Notes under the pieces: generated by a model
What the model was told of the DNA's origin: nothing
The model's database searches: none
The model's input: only the letters and a program-made list of their open reading frames with translations
Translations under genes and position numbers: made by a program
Part shown: positions 50,329-58,873 of the stretch, piece after piece
Layout: every line of letters starts with the position of its first letter
Position numbering within the stretch: the first letter of the stretch is position 1
NCBI GenBank assembly: GCA_002479075.1
Contig: DLLG01000004.1
Location: forward strand, 621,151 to 685,150
Direction of reading: 5' to 3'
Source of the DNA: Clostridiales bacterium UBA7568
GTDB taxonomy: Bacteria > Bacillota > Clostridia > Oscillospirales > CAG-272
DNA length: 64,000 bases

Positions 50329-51993
50329 TTAAACAGAAGTTTGGCTATCTGATTTTTTTGCGCCGATCTCAATCGTTCTGCCGCCGAGATTTTCATAAAT
50401 TCTGTGAGAAATCGAAAGCACGGTCCGCCCCGCTGCCGCACGGCGCAACGCTTCAAGTACACGGGCTTCTGTCTCGGCATCAAGATTTGCCGTTATTTCG
50501 TCAAGGAGCAATATTGCAGGGTTGGCTGCTGCTGCACGTGCGATCGAAAGAAGCTGCCATTCGCCCTGCGAAAACATTCCATCCGTGCACGGTGTGCGGT
50601 AGCCTTCCGGAAGGGCAAGGATTGCCTCGTCTATTCCGGCAAGTCTTGCGGCGCTTTGTGCCATCTCTTCGGTAATATCGGTGTCGCCAAGCGTTATCTG
50701 ATCGAGCACTGTTCCGGGGACACGGGAAAAATGCTGTTCAACACAACCTATGCAGACCCGTCGCTCGCTGTCCGTAATGTCCGAAACGTCAACATCGCCT
50801 ATGGTGATTTTTCCCGATTCGGGTTTGTAAAGTCCGAGAAGCAGGCGGAAAATAGTGCTCTTGCCTGCGCCGGTTCTGCCGATGAGCGTGACCTGCTCGC
50901 CCTCTTTTACTGTCATCGAAAAGTTTTGCAATACGGTTTTTTCGCCATATCCGAATGTTACATCCGAAAGCACAACGTCGCCTCGCGCGGCGGTATTCCG
51001 CTCCTTTGGAAGAGAACGCTCGTTTTGAGAGAGAAATGCGTCTATACGCTTCACCCCCGCCATTGCGGACTGAATTGTCTGTATCTCCATACCGAGGCTT
51101 TCGATAGGGGAGAAAATGCGGGATATGTAATTTATTATGGCTACCGATGTGCCGACAGACATTCCGAAAAACGTCAGCACCTCGGCTTTGCCGGAAGATG
51201 AAAGAAGCATAACAATCCCGACAACGACAGCGTTCAGAATCAGAACAACGGGCGAATAAATTGCGTCATAAAAATTTGTTTTTTCGACAGCGACATAGCT
51301 CTCTTCTATGCGACTGTCATACTTTTTTTCCATATAACTTTCAAGCCCAAGTGTGCGGATTGTACGGATGTTGTGCAGAGTTTCCGGTACTTGACCTGAC
51401 ACCGATGCGACAGCGCAACGGTTTTCGAGCTGTGCTGCAAGCATTTTCTTTTGTATATGCCGTGTGAAAACAGCAAAGAGCGGGAGAACAAGAAGCAGGA
51501 TGAGCGCAAGCCCCGTGTTTTTAACTATGATGACGGCAAAAATTGAAACGATACGGCAGGCGTCCGCAGCCATACTGATGATGCCCGATGTAAAAAGTGC
51601 CTCAACTGTATCAACGTCTCCCGAAAAGCGCGCGGCAACCTCGCCCGGATTCTGCGCAACAAGCGTGCTTGCCGGCAGTCGTGTGAGCTTCTGCGACATT
51701 TCAGAGCGTAAAGCTCTTGTCATTTTTTGCCCGAAGACTACAAGAAGAGTCTCCTGCGCAGAGGAAAGTATACCCTCGAGCGCAAGGCTTCCGAAATACA
51801 GAAGTACAGCCGTAAACGAAAGTGGGATGCCGCCCGTAAGATCGTCTATAACGCCCGCAAGAATCAGCGGGGGAATAAGCGATGCGCCGACAGACGCCGC
51901 CACGCAAAGAACCGTGCCAAGGGTAAGAAAGGGATGTGCAAGAGCTGCTGTGCGCACGGCGGCAAAAACGCCATTTTTATTTCTGCTCTTCAT
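50329..51993 (-). CDS. ABC exporter half-transporter, consensus-Glu subunit
   Basis: A protein of 554 residues. About 300 residues of membrane domain, then Walker A GRTGAGKST, a degenerate signature MFSQGEWQL and Walker B LLLDEITANLD with the catalytic Glu; H-loop SISHRIYEN. It overlaps the partner gene upstream by 17 bp. Its non-canonical signature complements the Asp-containing Walker B of the partner, as in heterodimeric exporters. Regulation by the MarR gene at the head of the operon suggests drug or toxic-compound export. Confidence 0.88.
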   Translation of the reverse strand: MKSRNKNGVFAAVRTAALAHPFLTLGTVLCVAASVGASLIPPLILAGVIDDLTGGIPLSFTAVLLYFGSLALEGILSSAQETLLVVFGQKMTRALRSEMSQKLTRLPASTLVAQNPGEVAARFSGDVDTVEALFTSGIISMAADACRIVSIFAVIIVKNTGLALILLLVLPLFAVFTRHIQKKMLAAQLENRCAVASVSGQVPETLHNIRTIRTLGLESYMEKKYDSRIEESYVAVEKTNFYDAIYSPVVLILNAVVVGIVMLLSSSGKAEVLTFFGMSVGTSVAIINYISRIFSPIESLGMEIQTIQSAMAGVKRIDAFLSQNERSLPKERNTAARGDVVLSDVTFGYGEKTVLQNFSMTVKEGEQVTLIGRTGAGKSTIFRLLLGLYKPESGKITIGDVDVSDITDSERRVCIGCVEQHFSRVPGTVLDQITLGDTDITEEMAQSAARLAGIDEAILALPEGYRTPCTDGMFSQGEWQLLSIARAAAANPAILLLDEITANLDAETEARVLEALRRAAAGRTVLSISHRIYENLGGRTIEIGAKKSDSQTSV

Positions 51994-53737
51994 AATGTCC
52001 GCCCCCTTTCTGACTTTCGTAGAGAGAGCGGTAATCGGGTGTCGATGCCATCAGCTCATTGTGTGTGCCGACGGCAGTTTTTCCGTTCTCCATAAATATT
52101 ATTTTCTGCATTTGAGGGAAGTGATAAAGCCTGTGAGAAATGAGAAAAACGACCTTATCCTTTGCGTATTCTTTCAGATTTGCAAATATCGTGTCCTCCG
52201 TTTTGCGGTCGAGAGCCGAAAACGGGTCATCCAGAATCATTACAGGGCGGGGATGGGCGAGGGTCCTTGCCAGAGCAAGTCTCTGCGCCTGACCTCCGGA
52301 GAGACGTGCGCCGCCGGTCCCGATTATGGTTTCAATGCCGTTTTCCATAGCAAGTGTCTCGTCTTTAAGTGCGGTGGCGGAAAGGTACGGAATTGCGTCA
52401 TCTTCCTTGCCGCAAAGAACGTTGCTTTTCAGGGTATCGGCAAAAAGCTCCGGGTCGTGACCAAGATAGCCGACAGTAGCGGCGATTTTGCGTGGAGCCA
52501 TATCGGAAAGCTCGCTTTCTCCGAACCGAACCGAACCTCCGTACGGTTCTTCGCAAAGAAATACGCGTCCGAAGGTCGATTTCCCGCAGGCGACGGGTCC
52601 TGTCACACCGATTATATCTCCCGGATGCGCCACAAGCGAAAGTCCCGAAAATATCGGTTCGTCGCCATAGGCAAATGAGAGATTTTCGATTGTTACATTC
52701 GCTGCCGGTGGTATTTCAAGAGCGTCAAGACGCTCAGGCGACTTCATAAGCGGCTGAATTCTTTTCCAGGAAACTTCGGCTTTCTGCACGGAATTAAACA
52801 GCTTTGCAACCTTTGACGATTTGACGGTCAGCTTTGTAAAGCACGAGAGAAATGTTGTAAACGCGGCTATATCCCATACGCTCCGCCCTGTTCCGAGCAC
52901 ATTTTTTGCGCCGAACCAAAGAATAAACAGAACGCCTGCGCCGGATGCTGCCAGATACAGCGGGGGAAGAGCCGACTGCCATACATTGCTTTTGACGGCG
53001 GCTTTTTCGTAGTTTTCAAGCGTTTTTTCATATCGCTCCGCTCTCGTCTCCTCGCAACCGTATATGCGATAGGTTACGGCGTTTTCGACACGATCAAGCG
53101 TTGCGCCGCTCAAAGCTCCCGCCGCTTTTTTATATGTCGCTCCAGCGTGCTGAACCGGTTTTTTCATCCGTGCCGCACAGAAGTATGAAATCGGAGTAAA
53201 AATCAGGCTGAGAAAAGCCAGACGCCAATCATATATAAAGAGCATAACAGCGTAGCCGAGCAGGGCAACGCCCGTATCGAAGATTTCTGTTGTGAATTTG
53301 CGCATTCCTTCAACACAGTCGTCAACATCAGAGATTGCTTTTGTCATCAGCTCTCCGGCGCCCTCGTTTTCAAGAGCCGTGCGACTCTGCCTGATAAGGT
53401 TTGCGTAAAGGATGCCTTTCATTCGTCGGTTTATGTTGTTGGCAAAGCGACGTACATAAAACCGTTTTATGAACCTCGCCGCCTGCACCGCCAGCGTGAC
53501 GGCGATATAAGCAAGGACAAGCATTGCCATTGCCGCGGCCGTCTTGCTTCCGCCGAGAATGTCGGCAAGGCATTGGGCGAGCCTGCCCTCGAACCAAGGC
53601 GATGCGAGCAGACCGACGTTATAAAGCAAGCCGGAAACGGTAATGAAGGCGAGAGAAAGCCATTCAGCGCGAAAATATGAAAGTATTTTATCCGGGCAAA
53701 ACGTCTTTTGTTTTTTCATATGTATCATCGCCTTCAT
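51977..53737 (-). CDS. ABC exporter half-transporter, degenerate-site subunit
   Basis: A protein of 586 residues. Membrane domain, then Walker A GPVACGKST, signature RLSGGQAQRLALA (canonical) and Walker B VMILDDPFSALD with Asp in place of Glu. It begins at an ATG that shares its A with the marR stop (TAATG), indicating translational coupling; in-frame ATGs at 53728 and 53719 are alternatives. It forms a heterodimeric exporter with the next gene product. Confidence 0.88.
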   Translation of the reverse strand: MKAMIHMKKQKTFCPDKILSYFRAEWLSLAFITVSGLLYNVGLLASPWFEGRLAQCLADILGGSKTAAAMAMLVLAYIAVTLAVQAARFIKRFYVRRFANNINRRMKGILYANLIRQSRTALENEGAGELMTKAISDVDDCVEGMRKFTTEIFDTGVALLGYAVMLFIYDWRLAFLSLIFTPISYFCAARMKKPVQHAGATYKKAAGALSGATLDRVENAVTYRIYGCEETRAERYEKTLENYEKAAVKSNVWQSALPPLYLAASGAGVLFILWFGAKNVLGTGRSVWDIAAFTTFLSCFTKLTVKSSKVAKLFNSVQKAEVSWKRIQPLMKSPERLDALEIPPAANVTIENLSFAYGDEPIFSGLSLVAHPGDIIGVTGPVACGKSTFGRVFLCEEPYGGSVRFGESELSDMAPRKIAATVGYLGHDPELFADTLKSNVLCGKEDDAIPYLSATALKDETLAMENGIETIIGTGGARLSGGQAQRLALARTLAHPRPVMILDDPFSALDRKTEDTIFANLKEYAKDKVVFLISHRLYHFPQMQKIIFMENGKTAVGTHNELMASTPDYRSLYESQKGGGHYEEQK

Positions 53738-54183
53738 TATTTGATAAAGTGAGGAAATCCTGCACGGCTCTCGGTTTTCGACGCCGTATAGAGCTTATCA
53801 AGCAGCGCTGCGAAGGTCGCCGCTTCTTCGGCGGTCAAGGCAGAGGTCAGGTATTCGTAAAACGACGCTTCTATCTCCGCCTTTGACGATTTCAGATTTT
53901 CCGCAAGTTCTGTCGGGTAAAGCAGTTGGCTGCGCCTGTCGCCGGGGGCGTCACGACGGATAAGATAGCCTTTTGCCTCGAGATTTTTCGTTCTCCTTGC
54001 AATAGCGGCTTTGTCTGCGTGCAGAATTTCCGCCAGTTTTGCCTGCGTGCAGCCGGGATTATGTCGCAGGGCGTGAATGAGATCAATCTCCGCCGTGCCG
54101 ACTCCGTCATCCCGCAGGGAAACAAGAACCAGCTTTTCCGCCTCACGCGCGATTTTCGTTATCTTTCTTTCAGTTATATCCAT
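53737..54183 (-). CDS. MarR-family transcriptional regulator
   Basis: A protein of 148 residues starting MDITERKITKIAREAEK, just after GGAGGAAA. The winged helix is clear: LIHALRHNPGCTQAKLAEIL, HADKAAIARRTKNLEAKGYL and RRDAPGDRRSQLLYPT. It heads the exporter operon and probably represses it until a toxic ligand binds. A consensus promoter (54238-54265) overlaps TGTATATACA-type dyads that could be its operators. Confidence 0.9.
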   Translation of the reverse strand: MDITERKITKIAREAEKLVLVSLRDDGVGTAEIDLIHALRHNPGCTQAKLAEILHADKAAIARRTKNLEAKGYLIRRDAPGDRRSQLLYPTELAENLKSSKAEIEASFYEYLTSALTAEEAATFAALLDKLYTASKTESRAGFPHFIK

Positions 54184-54204
54184 ATATTTTCCTCCGAAGC
54201 ACAG

Positions 54205-54232
54205 TTTGGTTGTATATACATCGTTGTATCTG
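54205..54232 (-). promoter_or_regulatory. Possible MarR operator
   Basis: The palindrome TGTATATACA (54211-54220), with a neighbouring TTGTATC repeat, sits between the promoter and the marR start. Its position is right for autorepression; the exact site is not proven. Confidence 0.4.
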
Positions 54233-54237
54233 CATCC

Positions 54238-54265
54238 ATTATAGCGCAAAAAAATAAAATGTCAA
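54238..54265 (-). promoter_or_regulatory. Promoter of the marR-ABC operon
   Basis: On the minus strand, -35 TTGACA (54265-54260), 16-bp spacer, -10 TATAAT (54243-54238). Confidence 0.82.
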
Positions 54266-54344
54266 GCGGCAGGGAGATTTTTTCAATATTTTTCCGCACA
54301 CGCAAGCACTGAGATTGGTTTGAGGCGGAGAAGATAAATCGGTA

Positions 54345-54373
54345 TTTACATTTTTAAAAGAAAGTGGTATACT
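54345..54373 (+). promoter_or_regulatory. Promoter of the LysR gene at 54417
   Basis: -35 TTTACA (54345-54350), 17-bp spacer, -10 TATACT (54368-54373), 44 bases before the ATG. Confidence 0.72.
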
Positions 54374-54416
54374 GTATTCGGTAATAACAACTTTATCATC
54401 ATAACCGGAGGGAATT

Positions 54417-55295
54417 ATGGAAAACAGATTGCTGAAATATTTTCTTGTTGCGGCGCAGGAAGAAAACATAACAAAAGCTGCCGAAATTCTTCATATTTCC
54501 CAGCCTGCGCTGTCAAAGCAGATTATGCAGCTCGAAGAGGAGCTCGGCGCAAAGCTCTTTGTCCGCGGAAAACGATCACTGACGCTCACGGAAGAGGGCA
54601 GGTTCCTTCGCGGACGGGCGCAGGAGATTGTTTCGCTTGCGGAAAAAACAGAGCGGGATTTCAGGGACGGCATTGTTTCTTATAACGGTATTATCTCGAT
54701 CGGAATGGGCGAAACGGCGGCGAGTCGTCAACTTGCGCGGCTTGCTATGGAATTTTCAAAAAATTATCCGGAGGTGAAATTCGATTTCTATTCCGCAACC
54801 GCCGACAGCGTGAAAGAACGAATTGAGAAAGGGCTCCTTGACGCCGGACTTCTCATCGAGCCCGCGGTTGACCTTTCAAAATACGACTTTCTGCGATTTG
54901 CAGTAAAAGACCGCTGGGGTGTACTTGTTTCAAAGGACAATCCGCTGTTTCAAAAGAGTTCTGTATCAAAGGAGGACCTGAAAAACGAATGTCTTTTTGT
55001 TCCTTTCAGAATGGCAAGCCGATTGGAGGAAACGTTCGGCATTTCAATACACAGCCGGAGCGTGTTCGGCACGCACAATCTCCTTGGCAACGTTGCAACT
55101 CTTGTGCGCGAGAATGCAGGCGTTGCGCTGACAATCGGCGGGGCAACCGAGCTTTATGACAGCCGTGAGATGACGTGGAAACCGTTTGAACCCGAAATTT
55201 CGCTTTCCAGCGTTCTCGTATGGAAGAAGTACAAAGCCGCGTCTCCGAGTGCCGCAAAGTTTCTTGAATTCGTTGAACATTCCTTGCAGTTATAA
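54417..55295 (+). CDS. LysR-family transcriptional regulator
   Basis: A protein of 292 residues. The winged helix is typical: YFLVAAQEENITKAAEIL, SQPALSKQIMQLEEELG and FVRGKRSLTLTEEG. CGGAGGGA precedes the ATG. It lies directly ahead of a five-gene redox cluster on the same strand and probably controls it; this arrangement recurs in Clostridia. A terminator follows, so the cluster starts from its own promoter. Confidence 0.92.
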   Translation: MENRLLKYFLVAAQEENITKAAEILHISQPALSKQIMQLEEELGAKLFVRGKRSLTLTEEGRFLRGRAQEIVSLAEKTERDFRDGIVSYNGIISIGMGETAASRQLARLAMEFSKNYPEVKFDFYSATADSVKERIEKGLLDAGLLIEPAVDLSKYDFLRFAVKDRWGVLVSKDNPLFQKSSVSKEDLKNECLFVPFRMASRLEETFGISIHSRSVFGTHNLLGNVATLVRENAGVALTIGGATELYDSREMTWKPFEPEISLSSVLVWKKYKAASPSAAKFLEFVEHSLQL

Positions 55296-55316
55296 TTAAC
55301 GATTAAAAATAAATAT

Positions 55317-55345
55317 TTTACATATGATGAATTAAGTGATAAAAT
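55317..55345 (+). promoter_or_regulatory. Promoter of the redox cluster
   Basis: -35 TTTACA (55317-55322), 17-bp spacer, -10 TAAAAT (55340-55345). The predicted start near 55352 lies within the left arm of the adjoining terminator hairpin. Confidence 0.65.
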
Positions 55346-55385
55346 AAGCGTGGAAAGGCAAAAGCCTGATCCACGCTTTATTTTT
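55346..55385 (+). terminator. Terminator of the LysR gene
   Basis: AAGCGTGGA ... TCCACGCTT with inner AGGC-AAAA-GCCT, then TTATTTTT. It ends 13 bases before the acetyltransferase start codon. Confidence 0.8.
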
Positions 55386-55397
55386 CGGAGATCATTT

Positions 55398-55955
55398 ATG
55401 AAAAATATTCTTGAAAGAGATATTTCTGGGGAGCCTGTATCGATTGACGATGCGGATTACGGAGAGATCAAAGAAATTATTACGATTGCCAAACGCCTGA
55501 CGCAGGAGATGAATACTTCAATCTGCGATGCGGCGACGGCACGAAAGTATTATACTGCTATCACAGGGCAGACTGTCGGAGAGGATTTCAACTTAAATCC
55601 GCCGTTTTACACCGACTTCGGACGCAACATACGGGTTGGCAGGCGTGTGTTTATAAACTTCGGCTGCATCTTTATGGACAGAGGCGGTATCACCATCGGC
55701 GATGACGCTTTCATCGCGCCGCAGGTAAAGCTGATTACCGAAAATCACGGGCTTGCGCCGGACAAGCGGCGATATATCACCTCGCGCTCTATTGTCATCG
55801 GTAACAATGTCTGGATCGGGGCGGGGGCGATCGTTCTGCCGGGGGTGAAGATCGGAGATAATGCCGTCATCGGCGCGGGAAGCGTTGTTACAAAAGATGT
55901 TGAAGCAAATACGGTTGTTGCGGGCAATCCCGCAAAGCCGATTAAAACAATATAG
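55398..55955 (+). CDS. Sugar O-acetyltransferase (LacA/Maa type)
   Basis: A protein of 185 residues. An N-terminal helical segment is followed by a left-handed beta-helix of hexapeptide repeats: FINFGCIFMDRGGITIGDDA, the catalytic His in ENHGLAPDK, and IGAGAIVLPGVKIGDNAVIG, ending with VVAGNPAKPIK. It transfers acetyl from acetyl-CoA to a sugar or similar acceptor. The start is the ATG at 55398 after CGGAG; the longer reading crosses the terminator. First gene of the LysR-linked cluster. Confidence 0.9.
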   Translation: MKNILERDISGEPVSIDDADYGEIKEIITIAKRLTQEMNTSICDAATARKYYTAITGQTVGEDFNLNPPFYTDFGRNIRVGRRVFINFGCIFMDRGGITIGDDAFIAPQVKLITENHGLAPDKRRYITSRSIVIGNNVWIGAGAIVLPGVKIGDNAVIGAGSVVTKDVEANTVVAGNPAKPIKTI

Positions 55956-55964
55956 GGGGCTTTT

Positions 55965-57059
55965 ATGAACAGGAAAAACTTATTTTTGGCATTGGTTGCA
56001 CTCCTGCTTGTCATTGCCTGCACGGTTTGCGCCTGCAATTCCGGGGGCAACAATCAGGCGAGCAGCGGTACGACGGAGCCGACGGGTACAAGCGCACCAA
56101 ATCACCTGACAACGACTTCAAAAAATACACAATCTCCCGCGAAAAACGGAACACGGATCCGGTTTGACTTCGGCGGGCAAACGGCTTACGGCACACTTGA
56201 CGATAACTCCGTCAGCAGAGACCTTGTTTCCCGCCTGCCGCTTACGCTGACCTTCTCTGATTACGGCGGAACGGAAAAAATCGCATATCTGCCGGAAGGT
56301 TCACCGGCGTGGGATGCGTCGGACGCACCCGATGCCTGCACGCCTGCATCCGGAGATATTACGATGTATTCCCCTTGGGGCAATCTTGCGATATTTTATC
56401 GCCCGTTCCGTAACTCTGACGGACTTGTCCCGCTCGGCGGGCTTGACGATGGTGGAGCTGAAAAATTCGCGGCGATGACGGGCGAATTTACCGTCAAGAT
56501 TTCGCTTGCGACCGATGCGGGCGACACCGGGCAGACCACCAAGACCGAAAACCCCGAAATTCCGGAGCAACCGCAAAAATCAAAAGTTCTCGTTGCGTAT
56601 TTTTCCTGCACGGGTCATACAAAGGCTGTGGCAGAGAAGATCGCTTCGCTCACCGGCGGTGACCTTTACGAAATCGTTCCCGCCGAGCCGTATTCCTCTG
56701 CCGATCTCAATTACAGCGACAGCAACTGTCGCGCAAACCGAGAGATGAACGATCCGTCGTCGCGCCCTGCGATCGGAAGCGAAAGTATTGATATTTCCGC
56801 ATATGATACAATCATAATCGGCTATCCTATCTGGTGGGGCACTATGCCGCGAATAATAAACACGTTTTTTGACACGTATGATTTGTCCGGCAAGACGATC
56901 GTTCCTTTTTGTACATCGGGAAGCAGCGGAGTTTCAAGGTCGGTCTCGGATATAAAATCAGCCGAGCCGGGTGCGACCGTTGCAAACGGGCTACGCGCTT
57001 CCGGAGCAAATGACGGGAATATTGAAAGCTGGCTCCGCAAGAGCGGCGTCACGAAATAA
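55965..57059 (+). CDS. Lipoprotein with cyclophilin-like domain fused to flavodoxin
   Basis: A protein of 364 residues. A lipobox (VCAC, Cys24) and a Ser/Thr-rich linker precede a cyclophilin-like beta domain (about residues 64-185: IRFDFGGQTAYGTL, PWGNLAIFYRPF, LGGLDDG). A Thr/Glu/Pro linker leads to a flavodoxin (about 205-364): VLVAYFSCTGHTKAVAEKI binds FMN phosphate, and IGYPIWWGTMPR and FCTSGSSG are the other FMN loops. A flavodoxin outside the membrane implies extracytoplasmic electron transfer. GGGGGC precedes the ATG. Confidence 0.88.
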   Translation: MNRKNLFLALVALLLVIACTVCACNSGGNNQASSGTTEPTGTSAPNHLTTTSKNTQSPAKNGTRIRFDFGGQTAYGTLDDNSVSRDLVSRLPLTLTFSDYGGTEKIAYLPEGSPAWDASDAPDACTPASGDITMYSPWGNLAIFYRPFRNSDGLVPLGGLDDGGAEKFAAMTGEFTVKISLATDAGDTGQTTKTENPEIPEQPQKSKVLVAYFSCTGHTKAVAEKIASLTGGDLYEIVPAEPYSSADLNYSDSNCRANREMNDPSSRPAIGSESIDISAYDTIIIGYPIWWGTMPRIINTFFDTYDLSGKTIVPFCTSGSSGVSRSVSDIKSAEPGATVANGLRASGANDGNIESWLRKSGVTK

Positions 57060-57076
57060 TCAAGGGGGAAAAGAAT

Positions 57077-57499
57077 ATGAACGAAAAAGAATTTGAAAAA
57101 CAAAATGTTTTCGGCAAGGGGGAATATAACTCTGCCTATGCGAAGTATTTCAGCGGAGCCTCGTTTCTGAATCCTCTGACGGAGGCGGGTAATACGGTAT
57201 TCCTCGCAAACGTTACCTTCGAGCCGGGTTGCCGCAATAATTGGCACATTCATCACGCCGATGAAGGCGGCGGGCAGATACTTATCTGTACTGCCGGGGA
57301 AGGCTGGTATATGGAGGAAGGCAAACAGGCAATCAGCCTGTCTCCGGGGATCGTCATAACGATTCCTGCAAACGTCAAGCATTGGCACGGTGCCAAAAGG
57401 GACAGCTGGTTTTCTCATATAGCGATTGAGGTTCCGGGGAAAAACTGCAAAACCGAATGGTGTGAGCCTGTTTCGGATGAAGAATACAAAGAGCTTTGA
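57077..57499 (+). CDS. Cupin-domain protein
   Basis: A protein of 140 residues. The two cupin motifs are present: WHIHHADEGGGQILICTAGEGW and IPANVKHWHGA, with His and Glu residues for metal binding. Such proteins commonly accompany carboxymuconolactone decarboxylase-family and aldo/keto reductase genes. The reaction is unknown. AAGGGGGA lies ahead of the ATG. Confidence 0.9.
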   Translation: MNEKEFEKQNVFGKGEYNSAYAKYFSGASFLNPLTEAGNTVFLANVTFEPGCRNNWHIHHADEGGGQILICTAGEGWYMEEGKQAISLSPGIVITIPANVKHWHGAKRDSWFSHIAIEVPGKNCKTEWCEPVSDEEYKEL

Positions 57500-57512
57500 G
57501 GAGGAATTTATT

Positions 57513-57863
57513 ATGTCGGTAAAACAGACTGCGGGCAGAGACGCTTTGGGCGAATTTGCACCGAAATTTGCGGAGCTGAACGATGACGTTCTTTTCGGCG
57601 AGGTATGGAGCAGGGAAAAGGAGCTTTCTCTGCGTGACCGTTCGCTGATTACGGTCGTTGCGCTTATGGCGCAAGGGCTTGTTGACGAGAGCTTCCGCTA
57701 TCATCTCATAAACGCAAAGAAAAACGGTATAACGAAAGAAGAAATTGCGGAAACTGTCACTCACGCGGCATTTTATTGCGGCTGGCCGAAGGCTTGGGCG
57801 GTTTTTCGTATGGCGAAGGAAATCTGGAAAGATACAGATGAAAAAGAGGAGGAGAAGAAATGA
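57513..57863 (+). CDS. Carboxymuconolactone decarboxylase family protein
   Basis: A protein of 116 residues starting MSVKQTAGRDALGEFAPKFA, after GAGGAGGA. Typical AhpD/CMD-type features are REKELSLRDRSLITVVALMA and ITKEEIAETVTHAAFYCGWP. The redox CxxC of AhpD is absent (single Cys in AAFYCGWP), so it is the CMD-like, not the peroxidase-like, type. The stop overlaps the next gene by 4 bp. Function in this cluster is unknown. Confidence 0.9.
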   Translation: MSVKQTAGRDALGEFAPKFAELNDDVLFGEVWSREKELSLRDRSLITVVALMAQGLVDESFRYHLINAKKNGITKEEIAETVTHAAFYCGWPKAWAVFRMAKEIWKDTDEKEEEKK

Positions 57864-58717
57864 TTTTCGATAAATATATCACGCTCGGAAACGGAGTAAA
57901 TATTCCGTTGCTCGGCTTTGGTACCTGGTGCATTGACGACGGCAAAGCGGCGGAAGCGGTACAAACGGCGATCGAAATCGGTTATCGCCATATAGACACG
58001 GCGCAGGCATATGGTAATGAGGGAGGCGTCGGAGAGGGCGTTCGCTCCTGCGGCGTGCCACGCGGAGAGTTGTTTGTTGTCAGCAAGGTTGCCGCAGAAA
58101 ACAAAAGCTACGAATCTGCTGCGAAATCAATTAATGAAACGCTTGAAAAAATGGGGCTTGATTATCTCGATATGATGATTATTCACGCGCCGCAGCCTTG
58201 GGCACAATGGCGCGGAGAAAAGCGATATTTTGAAGAAAACCGCGAGGTCTGGCGTGCGCTTGAAGACGCATATGAGGCAGGAAAGCTCCGTGCGATCGGC
58301 GTATCGAATTTCCTCAACGACGATCTTGAAAGTCTTCTCCCGCATTGCAGAATAAAGCCTGTGGTAAACCAGGTTCTTGCGCACATCGGCAATATTCCGA
58401 GCGAGCTGATTTCGTTCTGCCGGGAAAACGACATTGCTGTTGAAGCGTATTCGCCGATTGCACACGGGGAAGCGCTGAAAAGTCCGGAAATTGCGGAGAC
58501 TGCGAAGAAATACGGCGTTTCGCCGGCACAGCTTTGTATCAGATATATCCTTCAGCTAGGCTTGATTGCTTTGCCGAAAGCATCGACCCGCGGGCATATA
58601 AAGGAAAACGCCACGCTCGATTTTGTCATTTCCGATGCCGATATGACATCCTTGAGCGAGGTGAATTTCAAAGACTACGGCGAATATAGCTATTTTCCCG
58701 TTTTCAGCGGGAAATAA
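57860..58717 (+). CDS. Aldo/keto reductase
   Basis: A protein of 285 residues. The catalytic tetrad is visible: Asp and Tyr in HIDTAQAYGNE, Lys in VVSKV, His in MMIIHAP. The NADPH-binding end is LIALPKASTRGHIKEN. It reduces a carbonyl compound; substrate not determinable. It starts by ATGA overlap with the CMD-family gene and closes the cluster. Confidence 0.93.
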   Translation: MIFDKYITLGNGVNIPLLGFGTWCIDDGKAAEAVQTAIEIGYRHIDTAQAYGNEGGVGEGVRSCGVPRGELFVVSKVAAENKSYESAAKSINETLEKMGLDYLDMMIIHAPQPWAQWRGEKRYFEENREVWRALEDAYEAGKLRAIGVSNFLNDDLESLLPHCRIKPVVNQVLAHIGNIPSELISFCRENDIAVEAYSPIAHGEALKSPEIAETAKKYGVSPAQLCIRYILQLGLIALPKASTRGHIKENATLDFVISDADMTSLSEVNFKDYGEYSYFPVFSGK

Positions 58718-58803
58718 CCTGTGTAAAAGGGAAGCGCAGACAGCGGAGAAAGCCGAAGACGGATGATACGCTTCGAAAACCGTAACAACGAAAAGAAAAT
58801 AGC

Positions 58804-58840
58804 AAAAAGCCTTGAAAACATTGAGTTTTCAAGGCTTTTT
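58804..58840. terminator. Bidirectional terminator between convergent genes
   Basis: AAAAAGCCTTGAAAAC and GTTTTCAAGGCTTTTT, a perfect 16-bp stem with a 5-base loop, between the aldo/keto reductase and the XRE gene. Confidence 0.92.
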
Positions 58841-58873
58841 GCAGTATTGGCGGCAGGACTTTGGCAACGGCTT

